Shown piece by piece: positions 34,017-43,732 of a DNA stretch of 64,000 nt. The notes under the pieces are model-generated. The model saw only the letters and a list, made by a program, of their open reading frames with translations, was not told where the DNA came from and made no database searches. Both the position numbers and the translations under genes were made by a program. This stretch comes from Streptomyces griseoflavus. Lineage in GTDB: Bacteria > Actinomycetota > Actinomycetes > Streptomycetales > Streptomycetaceae. How positions within the stretch are numbered: the stretch's first letter is position 1; each line of letters opens with the position of its first letter. The DNA lies in NCBI RefSeq assembly GCF_014649995.1, contig NZ_BMUC01000004.1:129950-193949 (forward strand), written 5' to 3'.

Positions 34017-35492
34017 CTACTTGTCCGACTGCACGGGGATGTCCAGGATCACCCTGGTCCCCCGCTCCGGGGCCGGCACCATGTCGAAGGTGCCGCCCAA
34101 CTCGCCCTCCACCAGGGTCCGTACGATCTGCAGGCCGAGGTTGCCCGCGGTGTGCGGGTCGAAGCCCTCGGGCAGTCCCACCCCGTCGTCCTGCACGGTG
34201 ACCAGCAGGCGGGCCTCCTTGGAGGTGCCACCGCGGACCGCGGACACCTCGACGGTGCCGGTCTCCCCCTCGGTGAAGCCGTGCTCCAGGGCGTTCTGCA
34301 GCACCTCGGTCAGCACCATCGACAACGGGGTGGCGACCTCGGCGTCGAGTATGCCGAAGCGGCCGGAGCGGCGGCCGCTGACCTTGCCCGGGGAGATCTC
34401 CGCGACCATCGCGAGCACCCGGTCGGCGATCTCGTCGAACTCCACCCGCTCGTCCAGGTTCTGGGACAGCGTCTCGTGGACGATCGCGATGGAGCCCACC
34501 CGGCGGACGGCCTCCTCCAGCGCCGCACGGCCGCGCTCGGACCCGATGCGGCGGGCCTGGAGGCGCAGCAGCGCCGCCACCGTCTGGAGGTTGTTCTTCA
34601 CCCGGTGGTGGATCTCCCGGATGGTCGCGTCCTTGGTGATCAACTCGCGTTCGCGGCGGCGAAGTTCCGTGACGTCGCGGAGCAGCACCAGCGACCCGAT
34701 GCGTGTTCCCTTGGGTTTGAGCGGGATCGCCCGGAACTGGATCACCCCGTCGTTGGCCTCGATCTCGAACTCGCGCGGCGCCCAGCCGCTGGCGACCTTG
34801 GCCAGCGCCTCGTCCACCGGGCCCCGCGAGGGCGCCAGTTCGGCGGTGGTCGTGCCGAGGTGATGGCCCACCAGGTCGGCGGCGAGGCCCATCCGGTGGA
34901 AGGCGGACAGGGCGTTCGGGGAGGCGTACTGGACGATGCCGTCGGCGTCCAGCCGGATCAGGCCGTCGCCGACGCGCGGCGAGGCGTCCATCTCGAGCTG
35001 CTGGTTCGCGAACGGGAAGGCGCCGGCCGCGATCATCTGCGCGAGGTCGGAGGCGCTCTGCAGGTAGGTGAGCTCCAGCCGGCTCGGGGTGCGCACGGTG
35101 AGCAGGTTGGTGTTGCGGGCGATGACACCGAGGACGCGGCCCTCACGCCGTACGGGGATGGACTCGACCCGTACCGGGACCTCCTCGCGCCACTCCGGGT
35201 CCCCTTCGCGCACGATCCGGCCCTCGTCCAGGGCCGCGTCCAGCATGGGCCGGCGGCCGCGCGGGACGAGATGGCCGACCATGTCGTCCTGGTAGGAGGT
35301 CGGCCCGGTGTTGGGGCGCATCTGCGCGACCGAGACGTAGCGGGTGCCGTCGCGGGTGGGGACCCACAGCACCAGGTCCGCGAAGGAGAGGTCGGAGAGC
35401 AGCTGCCACTCCGAGACCAGCAGATGGAGCCACTCGAGGTCGGTGTCGTCGAGGGCGGTGTGCTGGCGTACGAGTTCGTTCATGGAGGGCAC
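34017..35492 (-). CDS. pdtaS: PdtaS-type cytosolic sensor histidine kinase (HisKA_2)
   Basis: A 491-residue soluble kinase. The N-terminal GAF-like domain (about 1-150) contains EWQLLSDLSFADLVLWV and AQMRPNTGPTSYQDD, closely resembling M. tuberculosis PdtaS. A PAS domain follows (about 180-290), then HisKA_2 with the phospho-acceptor His in TIREIHHRVKNNLQTVAAL (about 305) and HATPase_c with VLTEVLQNALEHG, DDGVGLP and GNLGLQIV. In mycobacteria PdtaS signals to PdtaR, an ANTAR antiterminator. No response regulator is adjacent, as in that system. GTG 35492 lies 7 bases after a TACGCT and may be leaderless; ATG 35483 is the alternative. Confidence 0.92.
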   Translation of the reverse strand: MPSMNELVRQHTALDDTDLEWLHLLVSEWQLLSDLSFADLVLWVPTRDGTRYVSVAQMRPNTGPTSYQDDMVGHLVPRGRRPMLDAALDEGRIVREGDPEWREEVPVRVESIPVRREGRVLGVIARNTNLLTVRTPSRLELTYLQSASDLAQMIAAGAFPFANQQLEMDASPRVGDGLIRLDADGIVQYASPNALSAFHRMGLAADLVGHHLGTTTAELAPSRGPVDEALAKVASGWAPREFEIEANDGVIQFRAIPLKPKGTRIGSLVLLRDVTELRRRERELITKDATIREIHHRVKNNLQTVAALLRLQARRIGSERGRAALEEAVRRVGSIAIVHETLSQNLDERVEFDEIADRVLAMVAEISPGKVSGRRSGRFGILDAEVATPLSMVLTEVLQNALEHGFTEGETGTVEVSAVRGGTSKEARLLVTVQDDGVGLPEGFDPHTAGNLGLQIVRTLVEGELGGTFDMVPAPERGTRVILDIPVQSDK

Positions 35493-35948
35493 GTCAGCGA
35501 GCGTACCCGTGGGTCGGCGCGGTGCCCGAGAACACCCGCGGGCCGCGGCGCCTGAGAGGGACCCTCAACCCTCCCGGCACCGCAGCCCGGAGCAACACCG
35601 GCCGGCGGGGTGTGCGGTCCCGGTCGGCCGTGGATGAGGAGCCGGGGCAGTCAGGGCAGAGAGCTCCGGGTCCTCGGTCCGCCTTCCTGTGCGGGGAAGG
35701 CAGGCTCACTCTGTTCCGCTACGCATTGTGGACTAGACCACTGTCCCTGTAAATGCGTGGAACACCGTTCTTTGCTGTCGGGCGTCGATCCGCCCGGACG
35801 CAGACGCTTCCGCCATCCAGCCTATCCCGAAGGGCCGCCTTCGCGGACCGGACGGCCGCCGCAATTTCCGGCGTGCGCTCCGGGCCTGCGGCCGCGCCCG
35901 CACGGGGAGGGGGACCCGCCCGCGGACACGCCTCTCTGCTAGATTGAG
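35493..35948. promoter_or_regulatory. Long divergent region between pdtaS and nagB with an upstream DasR-like site
   Basis: About 530 bases separate pdtaS from nagB, with no convincing gene. At 35727-35742 the sequence TGTGGACTAGACCACT matches the DasR response element (A[CG]TGGTCTAGACCA[CG]T) at 14 of 16 positions. It lies about 280 bases before nagB, far for a nagB operator, so it may act at a distance or control another start in this gap. Confidence 0.55.
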
Positions 35949-35964
35949 ATTGGTCTAAACCACC
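35940..35964 (+). promoter_or_regulatory. nagB promoter with proximal DasR operator
   Basis: A -10-like TAGATT (35940-35945) is followed at 35949-35964 by ATTGGTCTAAACCACC, a good DasR response element with two or three differences from consensus. The operator would cover the transcription start, a repressing position. DasR control of nagB is established in S. coelicolor. No clear -35 is present. Confidence 0.7.
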
Positions 35965-36023
35965 TGTTCCCGCTCGTCGGGAACCGTTCCAGTCGAGTCC
36001 TCCTGAAGATCGGCAGGCCCACC

Positions 36024-36809
36024 GTGGAAGTTGTCATCGTTGCGGACGCCGAGGCGGGCGGCGAACTCATCGCCGAGGCCATGGCACAGCTCCTGCGGCG
36101 CAAGCCCGACGCCCTGCTGGGCGTCGCCACCGGTTCGACGCCGCTGCCCGTCTACCAGGCCCTGACGGCCAAGGTGAAGGCCGGCGCCGTGGACACCTCC
36201 CGGGCGCGGATCGCGCAGCTCGACGAGTACGTGGGGCTGCCCGCCGACCACCCCGAGTCCTACCGCTCGGTGCTCCGGCGCCAGGTGCTGGAGCCGCTCG
36301 GCATCGGCATGGACGCCTTCATGGGCCCCGACGGCACGGCCGAGGACGTGCAGGGGGCGTGCGAGGCGTACGACAGGAAGCTGGCCGATGCGGGCGGGGT
36401 GGACCTCCAGCTGCTCGGCATCGGCACGGACGGGCACATCGGCTTCAACGAACCGTGCTCCTCGCTCGCCTCGCGCACCCGCATCAAGACACTCACCGAG
36501 CAGACCCTGAGGGACAACGCCCGCTTCTTCGACGGAGACATCGCCCAGGTCCCGCACCACGTCATCACCCAGGGCATCGGCACCATCCTGGAGGCCCGCC
36601 ACCTGGTCCTGCTGGCCACCGGAGAGGGCAAGGCGGACGCGGTCGCGGCGACCGTGGAGGGCCCGGTCGCGGCGGTGTGCCCCGCCTCCGCCCTCCAGCT
36701 GCACCCGCACGCCACGGTGGTCGTCGACGAGGCCGCCGCCTCCAAGCTGAAGCTCGCCGACTACTTCCGGCACACCTTCGTCAACAAGCCCGACTGGCAG
36801 GGGATCTGA
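36024..36809 (+). CDS. nagB: Glucosamine-6-phosphate deaminase
   Basis: This 261-residue enzyme converts glucosamine-6-phosphate to fructose-6-phosphate and ammonia, linking chitin and N-acetylglucosamine catabolism to glycolysis. Phosphate-binding LLGVATGSTPLPVYQAL, catalytic LDEYVGL and the segment LLGIGTDGHIGFNEPCSS are all present; length is normal. The start is GTG. A DasR operator lies 60 bases upstream. The gene is followed by dasR itself, whose activity responds to glucosamine-6-phosphate, the substrate of this enzyme, so the two form a feedback unit. In S. coelicolor the das sugar transporter genes lie between them. Confidence 0.96.
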   Translation: MEVVIVADAEAGGELIAEAMAQLLRRKPDALLGVATGSTPLPVYQALTAKVKAGAVDTSRARIAQLDEYVGLPADHPESYRSVLRRQVLEPLGIGMDAFMGPDGTAEDVQGACEAYDRKLADAGGVDLQLLGIGTDGHIGFNEPCSSLASRTRIKTLTEQTLRDNARFFDGDIAQVPHHVITQGIGTILEARHLVLLATGEGKADAVAATVEGPVAAVCPASALQLHPHATVVVDEAAASKLKLADYFRHTFVNKPDWQGI

Positions 36810-36817
36810 CCGGCGTC

Positions 36818-36853
36818 CGTGGTCTGGACCAGCCCTCGCCCCGGGGGTATACA
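36818..36853 (+). promoter_or_regulatory. dasR promoter with overlapping DasR-like operator
   Basis: CGTGGTCTGGACCAGC (36818-36833) matches the DasR element at about 13 of 16 positions. It overlaps a -35-like TGGACC (36825-36830), which is 17 bases from TATACA (36848-36853). This suggests autoregulation of dasR. The transcript would have a leader of about 105 bases. Confidence 0.6.
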
Positions 36854-36893
36854 AAGGGGATCACGGAGCGTGCGGGGCACACCCCCGGCCTGA

Positions 36894-37730
<837 letters not shown>

Positions 37731-37946
37731 TTCCGCGGTGACCCCGCCGTGCCCCCGCCGGTGACCTCCGGGCATCCCAAACCCCTGTGAAACGGGTGGT
37801 TGACAAGGTTTTCGTTGCTGTTGCCTCTCGGTTGGGCCGCGCCTGAATACCGCTGTGTTGACGAGGGGTTACGGCCCCGCCGCGCCCTCACCTAGATTTC
37901 CGAGCGCCTTACCGTCGGTGATCAGTGAGGGGACGGAAACCGTCTG

Positions 37947-38213
37947 ATGTCACAAGCCCCGGAAACCAAGGAAGGGCCGGTGGTGACGCCCGTGCGCGTC
38001 GTCATCGCCCTCTGTCTCGTCGCACCGTTCGTGGCCATGCTGTGGGTCGGTTCGTACGCGAAGACCGACCCCGTCGTCATCGGCATCCCGTTCTTCTACT
38101 GGTACCAGATGCTCTGGGTGCTGATCTCCACCCTGCTGACGATGGTCGCGTACAAGCTCTGGCAGCGTGACCAGCGCGCCCGCTCTGCCTCGAAGGGCGG
38201 TGCGTCGCGGTGA
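37947..38213 (+). CDS. DUF3311 small membrane protein (symporter partner)
   Basis: An 88-residue protein with two membrane spans (about residues 17-37 and 49-70) and a basic C-terminus (KLWQRDQRARSASKGG). It carries the conserved segment GIPFFYWYQMLWVLIST of the DUF3311 family. Such proteins are regularly encoded just before sodium:solute symporters of the MctP type and are presumed small subunits. Its stop overlaps the symporter start (GTGA). A 216-base gap separates it from dasR. Confidence 0.92.
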   Translation: MSQAPETKEGPVVTPVRVVIALCLVAPFVAMLWVGSYAKTDPVVIGIPFFYWYQMLWVLISTLLTMVAYKLWQRDQRARSASKGGASR

Positions 38214-39838
38214 ACGACGGCGTGAACGGCGTGGCACTCGCCGTCTTCATCTTCTTCTTCGTGCTCGTCACCGCGATGGGCTTCCTGGCCGCGCGCTGGC
38301 GCAAGGCCGCGAACGAGCACACGCTCGACGAATGGGGCCTGGGCGGGCGCTCGTTCGGCACATGGGTGACCTGGTTCCTGCTGGGCGGGGACCTGTACAC
38401 CGCGTACACCTTCGTCGCCGTGCCGGCGGCCATCTACGCGGCGGGCGCGGCCGGCTTCTTCGCCGTGCCGTACACGATCCTGGTGTACCCGCTGATCTTC
38501 ACCTTCCTGCCCCGGCTGTGGTCGGTGTCGCACAAGCACGGCTACGTGACGACGTCCGACTTCGTGCGCGGCCGGTTCGGCTCGAAGGGGCTGTCGCTGG
38601 CCGTCGCGGTCACCGGCATCCTGGCGACGATGCCGTACATCGCGCTCCAACTGGTCGGCATCCAGGCCGTGCTGGACGTGATGGGCGTCGGCGGCGGCGA
38701 GAACACCAACTGGTTCGTCAAGGACCTGCCGCTGCTGATCGCCTTCGGTGTGCTCGCGGCGTACACGTACTCGTCGGGCCTGCGGGCCCCCGCGCTCATC
38801 GCGTTCGTCAAGGACACGCTGATCTACCTCGTGATCGCGGTGGCGATCATCTACATCCCGGTCAAGCTGGGCGGCTTCGACGAGATCTTCGCCTCGGCGC
38901 GGGAGGCGTACAGCGAGACCAACCCGGCCACGGGCGCGCCGCGCGGTGCGCTGGTGCCGGGCGAGGCGGGCCAGTGGACGTACGCCACGCTGGCGCTGGG
39001 CTCGGCGCTCGCGCTGTTCATGTACCCGCACTCGATCACGGCGACGCTGTCCTCGCGCAGCCGTGAGGTGATCCGCCGCAACACCACGATCCTGCCGCTG
39101 TACTCGCTGATGCTGGGCCTGCTGGCGCTGCTCGGCTTCATGGCGATCGCGGCCGGCGTCAAGGTGAGCAACGGGCAGCTGGCCATCCCGCAGCTCTTCG
39201 AGGACATGTTCCCGGCGTGGTTCGCGGGCGTGGCCTTCGCGGCGATCGGCATCGGCGCGCTGGTGCCGGCGGCGATCATGTCGATCGCGGCGGCGAACCT
39301 CTTCACCCGCAACATCTACAAGGACTTCATCAGGCCGGACGCCACCCCCGCTCAGGAGACCAAGGTCTCCAAGGTCGTCTCGCTGCTGGTGAAGGTGGGC
39401 GCGCTGGCCTTCGTCCTGACCATGGACAAGACCGTCGCCATCAACTTCCAGCTCCTCGGCGGCATTTGGATCCTGCAGACCTTCCCGGCACTGGTGGGCG
39501 GCCTGTTCACCCGCTGGTTCCACCGCTGGGCGCTGATCGGCGGCTGGGCGGTCGGCATGATCTACGGCACGGTCGCCGCGTACGGGGTGGCCTCGCCGAC
39601 GCAGAAGCACTTCGGCGGGTCCGCGAAGGAGATCCCGGGGATCGGCGAGATCGGCTACATCGGCCTCACGGCCTTCGTGCTCAACGTCGTGGTGACCGTG
39701 GTGCTGACCTTCGCGATGCGGGCCCTCAAGGCTCCCGAGGGCATCGACCGGACCAAGCCCGAGGACTACACGGCGGACGCGGGCGATCCCGGCGTCGACG
39801 TGAAGCTCCCGCCGGCCACGGCCGGCAGCGCGCACTAG
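38210..39838 (+). CDS. Sodium:solute symporter, monocarboxylate-type (MctP-like)
   Basis: A 542-residue transporter of the SSS family with about 13 membrane spans. Family segments include RSFGTWVTWFLLGGDLYTAYTF at the first unwound helix, LPRLWSVSHKHGYVTTSDFVRGRFGS, and MSIAAANLFTRNIYKDF. MctP-like members import lactate, pyruvate or alanine with Na+ or H+. The C-terminus is a polar cytosolic tail. GTG 38210 overlaps the DUF3311 stop by four bases, so the two are coupled. No dedicated regulator is adjacent. Confidence 0.92.
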   Translation: MNDGVNGVALAVFIFFFVLVTAMGFLAARWRKAANEHTLDEWGLGGRSFGTWVTWFLLGGDLYTAYTFVAVPAAIYAAGAAGFFAVPYTILVYPLIFTFLPRLWSVSHKHGYVTTSDFVRGRFGSKGLSLAVAVTGILATMPYIALQLVGIQAVLDVMGVGGGENTNWFVKDLPLLIAFGVLAAYTYSSGLRAPALIAFVKDTLIYLVIAVAIIYIPVKLGGFDEIFASAREAYSETNPATGAPRGALVPGEAGQWTYATLALGSALALFMYPHSITATLSSRSREVIRRNTTILPLYSLMLGLLALLGFMAIAAGVKVSNGQLAIPQLFEDMFPAWFAGVAFAAIGIGALVPAAIMSIAAANLFTRNIYKDFIRPDATPAQETKVSKVVSLLVKVGALAFVLTMDKTVAINFQLLGGIWILQTFPALVGGLFTRWFHRWALIGGWAVGMIYGTVAAYGVASPTQKHFGGSAKEIPGIGEIGYIGLTAFVLNVVVTVVLTFAMRALKAPEGIDRTKPEDYTADAGDPGVDVKLPPATAGSAH

Positions 39839-40011
39839 CGTCGCGGACGACGGGCGACGGGCCGCGGGAGGAGATCCGGCGGCCCGTCGGCGTACCCGCG
39901 GCGGCACGCCCGTCGTCCGGCACCCGCCCCGGACGGACGTCACGCTCGTCGCCTGCGAGCTGACGCTCCGACACCAACGCGACACAACATATGGGGCTGC
40001 TGGCGCCGCCC

Positions 40012-40215
40012 GGCACAAGATGTATGCTCGTGCTCGCTGTCGCCGCAGGGGAATCCGGTGTGAATCCGGAACTGTCCCGCAACGGTGTCCCCCCGCACGC
40101 CCACGTCGAGGCGTGCGGAGAGGTCAGTCCGAGGACCTGCCGACAGTGCGCCCGGCCGTCCGGTCCGGGTGCCCTGACGTCCGGGCCTCGCGGAATGGGC
40201 CGGTGGACGCGACGC
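40012..40215 (+). ncRNA. Cobalamin (B12) riboswitch controlling nrdAB
   Basis: The leader contains the conserved cobalamin-riboswitch core near 40046-40086 (GGGAATCCGGTGTGAATCC, then GGAACTGTCCCGCAACGGT). The downstream B12-box region GTCAGTCCGAGGACCTGC and GACAGTGCG follows at about 40122-40150. G/C-rich stems after it (CCGGCCGTCCGGTCCGG...) may form the expression platform. In S. coelicolor a B12 riboswitch at this place shuts off the class Ia reductase when cobalamin is available for the class II enzyme. The outer edges are approximate. Confidence 0.93.
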
Positions 40216-40282
40216 CCCGTGCGTTCGTGTGCTGCCCCCTGCGCTCTTCGAGGCCCCCGTGCCGAGCGAGGGAGAGCCCCAC

Positions 40283-42646
40283 GTGACCATCGCGCCAGCC
40301 GATCCGGCCTCAGCGATCGAGGTGACCCGGGAGAGCGAGGGCGGCCCCGGTGCCGCGCTGCTGCGGACCCTGACGGAGCTGACCGCCGACCTGCCCGACG
40401 CCGACCCCGGCCGGGTCGCCGCCGCCGCGCTGCGCGGCCGGTCGGCCGCCGCCGACGAGGCGGAGCTGCGGGAACTGGCCACCGAGGCGGCGGCCGGACT
40501 CATCTCCGAGGACCCCGCCTACTCCCGGCTCGCCGCCCGGCTGCTGACCATCGGCATCCGCGCCGAGGCCGCCTCGCAGGGCGTCACCTCCTTCACCGGG
40601 TCCGTGGCGACCGGGCACCGCGAGGGTCTGATCGCCGACCGGACCGCAGCGTTCGCCGCACGGCACGCGGACCGGCTCGACGCACTGATCGACACCGGTG
40701 CCGACGACCGCTTCGGCTACTTCGGCCTGCGCACCCTGCACAGCCGCTACCTGCTGCGGCACCCGGTCACCCGCAAGGTCGTCGAGACCCCCCAGCACTT
40801 CCTGCTGCGCGTCGCCTGCGGTCTCGCCGAGGACGACAGCGCCCGCTCGGTGGACGAGGTCGCCGCGCTCTACGGCCTGATGAGCCGCCTGGACTACCTG
40901 CCCTCCTCCCCCACCCTGTTCAACTCCGGGACCCGGCATCCCCAGATGTCGTCCTGCTACCTCCTCGACTCGCCCAAGGACGAGCTGGACTCGATCTACG
41001 ACCGCTACCACCAGGTCGCCCGGCTCTCCAAGCACGCCGGCGGCATCGGCCTGGCCTACTCCCGCATCCGCGCCCGCGGTTCGCTGATCCGCGGCACCAA
41101 CGGGCACTCCAACGGCATCGTCCCCTTCCTGAAGACGCTGGACGCCTCGGTCGCCGCCGTGAACCAGGGCGGGCGGCGCAAGGGCGCGGCGGCGGTCTAC
41201 CTGGAGACCTGGCACCTGGACGTCGAGGAGTTCCTGGAGCTGCGCGACAACACCGGTGAGGACGCCCGCCGTACGCACAACCTGAACCTGGCGCACTGGG
41301 TGCCGGACGAGTTCATGCGCCGGGTGGACGCGGACGGTTCGTGGTCCCTGTTCTCACCCGCGGACGTGCCGGAACTGGTCGACCTGTGGGGCGGGGAGTT
41401 CGACGCGGCCTACCGGGCCGCCGAGGCGAAGGGCCTGGCGCGGAGGACGCTCCCGGCGCGCGAGCTGTACGGCCGCATGATGCGCACCCTCGCGCAGACC
41501 GGCAACGGCTGGATGACCTTCAAGGACACCGCCAACCGCACGGCCAACCAGACCGCCGAACCGGGCCACGTCATCCACTCCTCGAACCTGTGCACGGAGA
41601 TCCTGGAGGTCACCGACGACGGGGAGACCGCGGTCTGCAACCTGGGGTCGGTCAACCTCGGCGCCTTCGTGGCGGACGGGGACGTCGACTGGGAGCGCCT
41701 GGACGAGACGGTCCGCACGGCCGTGACGTTCCTCGACCGGGTCGTCGACATCAACTTCTACCCGACCGAGCAGGCGGGCCGCTCCAACGCCCGGTGGCGC
41801 CCCGTCGGCCTCGGCGCCATGGGTCTGCAGGACGTCTTCTTCAAGCTGCGGCTGCCCTTCGACTCCCCGGAGGCGAAGGCACTGTCCACCAGGATCGCCG
41901 AGCGGATCATGCTCGCCGCGTACGAGACGTCCGCCGACCTGGCCGAGCGCCACGGCCCGCTGCCCGCCTGGGAGAAGACCCGCACCGCCCGGGGCGTGCT
42001 GCACCCCGACCACTACGGTGTCGAGTTCGCCTGGCCGGAGCGCTGGGCGGCGCTGCGGACACGGATCGCGGCGACCGGGATGCGCAACTCGCTGCTGCTG
42101 GCGATCGCCCCCACCGCCACCATCGCGTCGATCGCGGGCGTGTACGAGTGCATCGAGCCGCAGGTGTCCAACCTGTTCAAGCGCGAGACGCTGTCCGGGG
42201 AGTTCCTCCAGGTCAACTCGTACCTGGTGGACGACCTGAAGCGGCTCGGTGTGTGGGACGCGCGCTCCCGTGAGGCGCTGCGCGAGGCCGGCGGCTCGGT
42301 GCAGGACTTCGCGTGGATCCCCGAGGAGGTGCGCCGGCTGTACCGCACGGCGTGGGAGATCCCGCAGCGCGGTCTGATCGACATGGCCGCCGCCCGCACC
42401 CCGTACCTGGACCAGGCGCAGTCGCTCAACCTGTTCCTGGAGACGCCGACCATCGGCAAGCTCTCCTCGATGTACGCCTACGCCTGGAAGCAGGGTCTGA
42501 AGACCACGTACTACCTGCGTTCCCGCCCGGCGACCCGGATCGCCCGCGCCGCGGCCCGGACCACCGTCCCCGTCCAGCAGGCGGCCGACCCCGAGGCCGT
42601 CGCCTGCTCCCTGGAAAACCCCGAGTCCTGCGAGGCCTGCCAGTGA
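40283..42646 (+). CDS. nrdA: Ribonucleoside-diphosphate reductase class Ia, large subunit
   Basis: This 787-residue subunit reduces ribonucleotides to deoxyribonucleotides. Active-site cysteines are in HPQMSSCYLLDSP and SSNLCTEILEV (thiyl-radical Cys). The C-terminal shuttle pair is at the end (CSLENPESCEACQ). The N-terminus does not show the usual ATP-cone sequence (a VxKRDGR-like start); instead about 75 Ala/Glu-rich residues precede the helical domain, so overall activity control may be altered or lost. I chose GTG 40283, 8 bases after GAGGGAG. The gene lies behind a B12 riboswitch, and its stop overlaps the nrdB start (TGATG). Confidence 0.96.
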   Translation: MTIAPADPASAIEVTRESEGGPGAALLRTLTELTADLPDADPGRVAAAALRGRSAAADEAELRELATEAAAGLISEDPAYSRLAARLLTIGIRAEAASQGVTSFTGSVATGHREGLIADRTAAFAARHADRLDALIDTGADDRFGYFGLRTLHSRYLLRHPVTRKVVETPQHFLLRVACGLAEDDSARSVDEVAALYGLMSRLDYLPSSPTLFNSGTRHPQMSSCYLLDSPKDELDSIYDRYHQVARLSKHAGGIGLAYSRIRARGSLIRGTNGHSNGIVPFLKTLDASVAAVNQGGRRKGAAAVYLETWHLDVEEFLELRDNTGEDARRTHNLNLAHWVPDEFMRRVDADGSWSLFSPADVPELVDLWGGEFDAAYRAAEAKGLARRTLPARELYGRMMRTLAQTGNGWMTFKDTANRTANQTAEPGHVIHSSNLCTEILEVTDDGETAVCNLGSVNLGAFVADGDVDWERLDETVRTAVTFLDRVVDINFYPTEQAGRSNARWRPVGLGAMGLQDVFFKLRLPFDSPEAKALSTRIAERIMLAAYETSADLAERHGPLPAWEKTRTARGVLHPDHYGVEFAWPERWAALRTRIAATGMRNSLLLAIAPTATIASIAGVYECIEPQVSNLFKRETLSGEFLQVNSYLVDDLKRLGVWDARSREALREAGGSVQDFAWIPEEVRRLYRTAWEIPQRGLIDMAAARTPYLDQAQSLNLFLETPTIGKLSSMYAYAWKQGLKTTYYLRSRPATRIARAAARTTVPVQQAADPEAVACSLENPESCEACQ

Positions 42647-43659
42647 TGACCAGTGAGACCAAGAACCTGCTCGACCCGGGCTTCGAACTGACCCTGCGCC
42701 CCATGCGCTACCCCGACTTCTACGAACGCTACCGGGACGCCATCAAGAACACCTGGCACGTCGAGGAGGTCGACCTCCACTCGGACGTCGCCGACCTGGC
42801 GAAGCTCAGCCCCGAGGAACAGCACCTCATCGGGCGGCTGGTCGCGTTCTTCGCCACCGGTGACTCGATCGTGGCGAACAACCTGGTGCTGACGCTGTAC
42901 AAGCACATCAACTCCCCGGAGGCGCGGCTGTACCTGTCGCGGCAGCTGTTCGAGGAGGCGGTGCACGTCCAGTTCTACCTGACGCTGCTGGACACCTACC
43001 TGCCCGACCCCGACGACCGGGCGGCGGCCTTCGCGGCCGTGGAGAACATCCCCTCCATCCGGGAGAAGGCCGAGTTCTGCTTCCGGTGGATGGACTCGGT
43101 GGAGAAGCTCGACCGGCTGGAGACCCGGGCCGACCGGCGCCGCTTCCTGCTGAACCTGATCTGCTTCGCCGCCTGCATCGAGGGCCTGTTCTTCTACGGG
43201 GCGTTCGCCTACGTCTACTGGTTCCGCGGCCGGGGCCTGCTGCACGGTCTGGCGACCGGGACCAACTGGGTGTTCCGGGACGAGACGATGCACATGTCGT
43301 TCGCCTTCGACGTGGTCGACACCGTCCGCAAGGAGGAGCCGGAGCTGTTCGACGAGCAGCTCGGGCAGCAGGTGACCGACATGCTGCGCGAGGCGGTCGA
43401 GGCGGAGCTTCAGTTCGCGCGTGACCTGTGCGGCGACGGGCTGCCGGGCATGAACACCGAGTCGATGCGGCAGTACCTGGAGTGCGTCGCCGACCAGCGG
43501 CTGGTGCGGCTGGGCTTCGCACCGGTGTACGGATCGGAGAACCCGTTCTCCTTCATGGAGCTGCAGGGCGTCCAGGAGCTGACGAACTTCTTCGAGCGGC
43601 GCCCGTCCGCGTACCAGGTCGCCGTGGAGGGCACGGTCGACCTGGACGAGGACTTCTAG
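42646..43659 (+). CDS. nrdB: Ribonucleoside-diphosphate reductase class Ia, small subunit
   Basis: A 337-residue radical-generating subunit. The metal/radical site is visible as FEEAVHVQFYLTL (Glu-x2-His-x3-Tyr, giving the metal ligands and the radical Tyr) and later FFYGAFAYVYWF and RDETMHMSFAF. The C-terminal tail EGTVDLDEDF docks to NrdA. The ATG shares a base with the nrdA stop. In S. coelicolor a third gene, nrdS (AraC-like), completes the operon; here a strong terminator follows only 16 bases after nrdB, so nrdS is absent. Confidence 0.96.
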   Translation: MTSETKNLLDPGFELTLRPMRYPDFYERYRDAIKNTWHVEEVDLHSDVADLAKLSPEEQHLIGRLVAFFATGDSIVANNLVLTLYKHINSPEARLYLSRQLFEEAVHVQFYLTLLDTYLPDPDDRAAAFAAVENIPSIREKAEFCFRWMDSVEKLDRLETRADRRRFLLNLICFAACIEGLFFYGAFAYVYWFRGRGLLHGLATGTNWVFRDETMHMSFAFDVVDTVRKEEPELFDEQLGQQVTDMLREAVEAELQFARDLCGDGLPGMNTESMRQYLECVADQRLVRLGFAPVYGSENPFSFMELQGVQELTNFFERRPSAYQVAVEGTVDLDEDF

Positions 43660-43674
43660 CGCGTGCTCCCCCGG

Positions 43675-43710
43675 CGCCGTCCCGCACCGCACGCGCGGTG
43701 CGGGACGGCG
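43675..43710. terminator. Bidirectional terminator between nrdB and the P450 gene
   Basis: A perfect 16-bp stem (43675-43690 / 43695-43710, arm CGCCGTCCCGCACCGC) with a 4-base loop lies between the convergent genes. Confidence 0.88.
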
Positions 43711-43732
43711 TCCCGGGCGGCCGGGCGGATGC

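Noticed and set aside
35753-35947. Small open frame between pdtaS and nagB
   Set aside because: It starts without a ribosome site, is Arg/Ala/Pro-rich, and overlaps the nagB control region; there is no sign of selection as a protein.
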